Source of the DNA: Anarhynchus alexandrinus
Lineage: Eukaryota; Chordata; Aves; Charadriiformes; Charadriidae
DNA length: 64,000 bases
Assembly (NCBI GenBank): GCA_008711295.1
Contig: VUYV01000003.1
Location: 6,645,010-6,709,009 of the forward strand
Direction: 5' to 3'
The notes beneath the pieces are model-generated. The model saw only the letters and a list, made by a program, of their open reading frames with translations. It did not search any database and was not told the origin of the DNA. Positions 58,401 to 64,000 of this stretch are shown here, in pieces. How positions within the stretch are numbered: position 1 is the stretch's first letter; each line of letters opens with the position of its first letter. The translations under genes were made by a program, and so were the position numbers.

Positions 58401-61400
58401 ACAACCCCTGTTAGTAGCAGGGAGTTTTGTAAATATGAAATGTTACTAGTGACTGTTGCTTTCAGTTTGCATACAGATAAGCCTGACTGTTTTCAATGGA
58501 TCTGTAAATGTTTATTTTAACTTTTATTTTATTTTTATTATATATCTTTTAATTAAAAGCAAAGGAGAGGTGGGGAAATCTCGGTAAACTAGTTCACACA
58601 ATACAGAAATAAGCAATTATTTTGTAATTACATGGTACTTGGTAGATGCAAGAAGGTCCTTTTTATGATTTCTCCAATACAATTTTCATGTAATTTTCAG
58701 AAAGTAAATAACCATGTCATTAAAATAATTACATTGCTATTGTCAAAGTAAACATTAAAACCTTTTTTTTTTCCTGATTACTCTAAGACCTTTTTTGAAA
58801 GGACTAATGCAAAAGAAATAATAATATAAAAGACCTATCAAAATCTGAAGTAAATTGCATGGGAAAAAATGGGCAAAATAAAAAATAGAGGCGACAAAAA
58901 TGAATTGGTTCATGTCTATGTACTTGTGTACCATAGAGTCAGAATATATTTGTGAAGTGCATTATAATCTGAAAATATTTTTCCACTCCAGCATGTGTGG
59001 AATCAAAGTCATTCATCTGAGTGTCTTTTTGCAGGAAGCTTCTTATTTGCCTTCACTGAGTAGTTATATTTTCATTATTTAGTGGTTGTAGAGTTTTCGA
59101 CTTCTGGTCTGTGGAGAACATCTCTGAAGTCTGCAGAAATGACAAGGATGCTTAACAGGCTTAAACAGTGTAGATTTGGATCTGTTATCATTACAGAAAA
59201 ATTTTAAGAACCTATATTGAAATGTAGTATTTTGAGAAATAGTGGCCTGACCATTTACATTTAGTTGAGCTTGGTGAATAATATACATATGATTTCATCA
59301 CATCTGACTGTTAAATCAGAGATCTTTTTGTTTTGTGAACACCCATCCTGCTATATAACAGATGTAAAATAGGCACATGTATCCTGGGTGGATCATATTA
59401 TGAAAGATTTCTAAAGGGCTTGACTTTTTGTTACCATTATTAGCAAGGAAAAAATATTTGGGATGTTTTGTTGTTAGGTTACCTGATAGGGTTGGAGCTC
59501 TCCCAATTTAACAGACACCATAACTCAAAATGGTGGTAACAAAGCGTCGGCTAACAGAAGAAACAGCTGCCCTTCTGTGACTGTTGCGTTTGAGGAGTTA
59601 GCTTTTTGAATACTGTTTAAAGGCTCACTGAGTTACAAAGACTGTTTCTGACTGTCCGAACACCAGGAAGGAATAATGCTGTGACCTATACTATAAGAAA
59701 CAAGTGAATGGACTCTTCTCCTCAACTGCTTTTTAAAACAAATCAGAAAGATAATTTCTTCTGTCGGTTTCTTTCACACTTAAAAAAAATAATATGTATT
59801 TTGAAAAACTTGCATAGATACTGTGCTGTGTAATTACCTCGCCATTCCTGTTGCTGTACATGTATTATGTCTCTTCCTCCCCACTAGTTCTTTCCCAAAC
59901 CCAGATTTTTATTCGCCTTGGGGTGTTCCCATTGCTACTTTATTACTCTGGTTCCCTTGTGACTCTTAGGACAAATTTCCTCCTTCCTCTTCTGACAGGA
60001 GGCTGCCCTGTTTCACTTTCTGCCAGTGGAAGCATCTCACGCTGTCATAGTTTAACTACCGAGCTTTCTGCTGCGTGACATTCTCAAGGTTTGAATCTGT
60101 CACTTGAGTCTCAGTAGAGTATGCTTCTAATTTTAAAACTTGCTGCTTTCTCTTTAGGCAAAGGAATGCTCAAGTAGCTCTTTTAAAGGTAGATTGTCAC
60201 TGCATACAGTGGTAGATGTAATATTAGTAATTATCCTTTAGGAATTAGTTTAGTAAAACAGGGAAAAAGCTATACTGTGGTCTGCCCTCACTGGAGGCTT
60301 TAAATATGCAGAAGACTATCTTCATCTTCCTTTTCTGAAGATTTAGTGACTAGGTTTAATTAATCTTTGAATGTGAAACTAAGATGAACTCTGAGCCCTC
60401 TCAATTCAAACTTCTGTGCCTGGTTTTATGAGGAATAGTGGAATACTAACAGGAAAGCTGAGACACTATACTGTTTACACAATTGTGGAGCACGCAAGCT
60501 CATCTCTGGAAGAAAAATATTCTTTAGAATATTTCTTAAGAAAGTGAGGCTTAGAAAAATCATATAATCATGTACTTCCTCCCTGTAAATTTTAAATCTC
60601 TTGGGCTAATTTCAAAGGAATTTGATGGAAGACTAGTAGTCCCAATTAACTGAGTTCCTGCAGGCTTTCTAAAAATAGTGGATGGAAGGAAAAGGAAAGA
60701 AATCAGTAGCACCAGTGCAACTCTACTAGATAACTGGCCACAGAGCTGGCTGGAACCCATCATCATAGAAATACTTCTCTGATACTGGTATATAATTTAG
60801 CCCCAGAGTTGGCTGCTGATTGCTCAACCAGTAGATGGGGATTTTGAGTGACAAAGAAGTCCATAAGGATCGGGAAGTCACAGAGTGACTGAAGGAAGAA
60901 CCTGGGAATATTACACATATATGAATATGAACATAAACCTCCCCAGGCTTTATTTAGTTCTGCACTCCATGCAGTGGCAATATGTTGTACAAATTTGCAG
61001 GGAAGTTACTGGATTTCAAGAATAATTACTGTGTTTGGCTTTGGTTGTTTTGGGTTTTTTTTCCCTGTAAAAGAGTGTGCTTTTCTGATGCTACGATCTT
61101 TCATTTACTCTAAGGTGAACTGGATTTCTTGCTCTCTCTTATGCTTTACATGGACACTTCAGAGCCATTTCAGCTGAAAGGGAGNACAAAGTGTCTTATT
61201 GCTTCTGGATACCAAATCTAAAGACACACTCATTATCCAGTTAAATTCTGCCCTTTTTTTTTTTTTAACAGAGAAGCTTTTGGCCATTGTTATCAAAAAG
61301 AGAGACAAGGTAGTAATGTGTTTATGAACTAACACCTAAAAGAACTGGTTGGAAATGAGTCTGTTCTTTATACTTTCTTTCCCTGAAATGAGTTTTTCAA

Positions 61401-62489
61401 ACGCTGTTAAGTTAGAGGAAGAACTATAATTTGACAGTGCAGCAAAGGATTAAACTAAAAATTTCTCTCACCAGGAGAGGTAATATTTATTATCTTCATG
61501 CTAAATATAATAATATTGAGAAATTTCTGTTTGTTTTCATTTCCTGTTATTCAGAAGCTGAGGAAGAAATAACATTGTGCCATCAGATAGAAGATACGGG
61601 ACTTAAGTTATTTTCCTGATTCTCTCTAGATTTGCTATATATTTTTAGCTAATTTCCTTAATCACTCTGGAAGGCAACTAATTATGAATTTGTCCACACT
61701 GCATGCCTGATTGGCAGTCTCATGTGACTGCAGTATGAATTGGAATCTTGTTTACTAATCATGACTCTGCCACATTTACTTATGTTTTCTGTGCAAGTAG
61801 CCAGCCTGAAATGAAGGATTCTGGATTTGAAGAATTTGCTATCATATGTAAGTACAAATAACAATGAGGACTTTCCCTGCATGTGCATTTTTGAGTGAAG
61901 AAGATAAATTTGTTTCTGCTATTACAGAAAATAGTCATAGTTCTGTTACCAGTTAGATTTCTCTATGAACACTTATGCTTCTATTTTTCTATGGAAACTG
62001 ATAAACATCAATAACGAGGTTTTTTTTAGATAGGGGAGGAAAAAAATATATCTATTTCTCCTAACTGACATTAAGCACTAACTTACTATATGGCTAAAGC
62101 CAATATAAGCTTTTGATTGCTTTCTTTATTTCATATATAAGAGTCTATCATATAACAGAAGATTTTACAATATAGGTTGCATTTAAAATATTTTTTAAAG
62201 GTTCTATTCTCCACTTATCTTGCTGCATATAATTATTTTGTGGTGATTCACTGTAAATGAATTAAAATGCTTGGGTGCCTGATACATTGCTGAAAAGCTA
62301 ACGTACCACGATCTTATAAAAAAAGTCATTAAACATTGCAGTGAATTACAGCTGAGTAACCTGGAAAGTCCTAAATTATTGATGCTTTCTATCAAGGTCT
62401 TAAAGATACTGTTACTAATCCTGCTCTCTGCATGAATAGAAACCAGGATCAGATGAGTAGGAGGCCTGGGCAGAAGCATAGCTAGAGAA
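55401..62489. other. AT-rich non-coding stretch, no gene seen
   Basis: No supportable gene in about 7 kb. The 130-codon plus-strand frame at 56294-56686 starts with a hydrophobic stretch but has no recognisable domain or exon boundaries. A-rich runs lie near 56687-56725 and T-rich runs near 58762-58773. One unresolved base lies at 61185. Confidence 0.55.
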
Positions 62490-62798
62490 GCCAGCAGGTC
62501 AAGGGAGGCGATTTTGCCCCTCTACTCTGCTCTGGTGAAAACCCACCTGGAGTGCAGCGTCCAGCTCTAGAGCCCCCAACATAGGAAAGATACAGACCTG
62601 TTGGAGCAGGTTCAGAGGAGGGCCACAAAGATGATCAGAGGGATGGAGCACCTCTATGAAGACAACCTGAGAGAGCTGGGGTTGTGCAGCCTGGAGAAGA
62701 GAAGGCTCCGGGGAGACCTTATAGCAGCTTTCCAGTATCTGAAGGGGACCTACATGAAATCTTGAGAGGGACTTTTTACAAGGGCATGTAGTGATAGA

Positions 62799-63002
62799 AT
62801 GAGGGGTAATGGCTTCAAACTCGAAGAGGGCAGATTCATGATAGATAACAGGAAGAAATTTTTCACTGTGAGGGTGGTGAAGAAATTTTTCACTGTGAGG
62901 GTGGTGAGGCACTGGAAAAAGTTGCCCAGAGAAATTGTGGAAGCTCCATTCCTGGAGGTGTTTAAGGCCAGGCTGGATGGGTCTTTGAGCAACCTGGTCT
63001 AG
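62799..63002 (+). pseudogene. CR1 ORF2 C-terminal fragment with duplicated nonapeptide
   Basis: A 67-codon frame encodes the C-terminus of the CR1 ORF2 protein (GNGFKLEEGRF early, FKARLDGSLSNLV at the end). It is homologous to the minus-strand segment at 51387-51581. The nonapeptide KKFFTVRVV occurs twice in a row because of a 27-base tandem duplication. Only the tail of the protein is present, so it has no enzymatic potential. Confidence 0.88.
62854..62907 (+). repeat. Perfect 27-bp in-frame tandem duplication
   Basis: The unit at 62854-62880 (agaaatttttcactgtgagg followed by gtggtga) is repeated without a mismatch at 62881-62907. The unit length is a multiple of three, so the CR1 reading frame is kept. 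Confidence 0.97.
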
Positions 63003-63100
63003 TGGGAGGTGTCCCTGCCCATGGCAGGGAGGTTGGAACTAGATGATCTTTAAGGTCCCTTCCAACCCTAACCATTCAATGACTCTATGATGATTCTATG

Positions 63101-64000
63101 CTGGTTTCTTTCATTCAGTGAAGGGGGCAAGACAGGGAGCCAGAAAGCTTGGGTTGCATCTCCTGAAAAGCTGAAGAAGATGATCTTCTTTAACAGCTGT
63201 TTTCAGGGTAATAAGAAAACAGCCCAAACACAGTAGCAGTTAGTTTAGGTGAGACAATATAGATCAATAAAAAGAAAAAAAGCACACAGTGCTAACACAA
63301 CCGAAGCTCTTCGCCACATCAGAAACAGATTTATCTATTCATATTAATAAACAACTAACATAAAATAACTTCTTAACTCATGTACTGCCGTATTAATAGA
63401 ACTCTACATCACATTGATTTTGTGTGAACAGAGGCCAACTACTTACTATGCAGTTGTTCAGTGGATTATGGAAACATGTAGTTCAAAATGACTACTCAGA
63501 ATACTGGAAGTTTCTCCTACAGAAATGAATTAAAAGTAGTATTATGTTGTTTAAAAAATTAAACCCAGTAGCTCTGTAATGAATAAAATGTAATTTCACC
63601 TTTTAAAATCAGATTAAAAAAACAAAGTACAGTAGATAAGTAATGAGAATTTGTAAGAAGGAACTAATCTTCCCAGAGTAATTCTGAGAAATAAATTGTG
63701 TTAAAGACTTTGAGTTAATTTCTTGTACTCTGCCTGTAATCACAGGAACATGATAATATTTCATGTTTTACCTAAGACTACTATCATTTGCTGATTTTCT
63801 GGAAAAAAAATGTCCTAATTTAGAGAAGTACTTAAGTAAGTTCCCAAGCTTCTGCTGCTTAATATAAAACTAGGAATGTAGACGGTTGAGCCGTCAAGCA
63901 TGCCATGTAATAATTAGACTACATGCCTCATAAGTGTCTCTTTGTAGATGCCCATAAGTATTTCTTTTAAATAAGGATGGAATAAATGTTTGGCATTAAA
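63101..64000. other. AT-rich non-coding stretch, no gene seen
   Basis: No coding segment or known repeat. A small perfect hairpin (gacgg-ttgag-ccgtc, 63881-63895) is present but too short to call a terminator or RNA. Confidence 0.55.

Larger units (their letters stand above)
62490..63100 (+). mobile_element. CR1 LINE retrotransposon, 5'-truncated copy
   Basis: The segment is the plus-strand 3' end of a CR1 element. It opens with the ORF2 block around gcaggtcaagggagg and ctctactctgctctgg, includes ggagaagagaaggctccggg, the protein end (FKARLDGSLSNLV), the 3' untranslated block gaggttggaactagatgatc, and finishes with the tail tgattctatg at 63091-63100. It is about 610 bases, so the element is strongly 5' truncated. 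An internal 27-bp tandem duplication distinguishes it from the other copies in the window. Confidence 0.94.

Noticed and set aside
62499..62992. Minus-strand 80- and 137-codon frames opposite the plus-strand CR1
   Set aside because: They are antisense shadows of the CR1 ORF2 segment and share its internal duplication (repeated HPHSEKFL and TLTVKNFF strings).
63881..63895. Perfect hairpin GACGG-TTGAG-CCGTC
   Set aside because: A 5-bp stem is expected by chance many times in 64 kb.
1..64000. CRISPR arrays, tRNA or rRNA genes, bacterial-style operons
   Set aside because: No regularly spaced repeats, no tRNA cloverleaf-like segment and no rRNA-like sequence was noticed on reading; the DNA is vertebrate in character.

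Overview
The window looks like avian nuclear DNA: long AT-rich non-coding stretches, several CR1 LINE retrotransposon copies ending in the typical octamer-like tail (ATTCTATG-type), and several LTRs of an endogenous-retrovirus family widespread in birds (LTR starts like TGTCCTGG, ends like CCCACCACA). It has no operons, no long intact reading frame and no recognisable RNA gene. I found no gene that is clearly intact. The organism call rests on the repeats; I cannot name the species or chromosome. Four isolated N bases (9079, 19929, 22497, 61185) show that the sequence is a draft assembly. Layout. 1-1.8 kb: unique AT-rich DNA. 1.77-2.87 kb: a minus-strand CR1 fragment joined to an unclassified repeat that recurs inverted at 55.2 kb. 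2.9-10.9 kb: unique DNA with a compound trinucleotide microsatellite at 7.26-7.33 kb. 10.9-11.5 kb: an unclassified repeat that recurs at 34.2 kb. 11.5-26.6 kb: mostly unique DNA, with weak exon-like pieces at 14.8 kb (+) and 24.1-24.4 kb (-). 26.69-27.24 kb: a strong CpG island ending in a good plus-strand splice donor, the only convincing promoter-like segment. 27.3-32.0 kb: three LTR copies (+, +, -), two of them bounded by candidate 5-bp target duplications. 33.9-34.9 kb: repeat-derived DNA with a degenerate three-copy array. 36.5 kb: a short CR1 tail. 37.76-40.72 kb: two exon-like coding segments on the plus strand that share a splice phase, broken by stops and frameshifts, which I read as the end of an unprocessed pseudogene whose parent I do not recognise. 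40.7-51.3 kb: no gene seen. 51.3-54.2 kb: an unusually long CR1 copy on the minus strand that keeps its 5' GC-rich leader and first reading frame but has lost most of the endonuclease and the catalytic core of the reverse transcriptase. 54.8-55.4 kb: unclassified repeat. 55.4-62.5 kb: no gene seen. 62.49-63.10 kb: a plus-strand CR1 3' end with an in-frame 27-bp tandem duplication. No functional network of genes can be described. The window is best read as intergenic or intronic sequence containing a decayed gene remnant, one probable CpG-island promoter and a record of CR1 and LTR insertions. The most informative loci are the pseudogene (37.76-40.72 kb), the CpG island with its neighbouring LTR (26.7-27.5 kb) and the 5'-retaining CR1 (51.3-54.2 kb).
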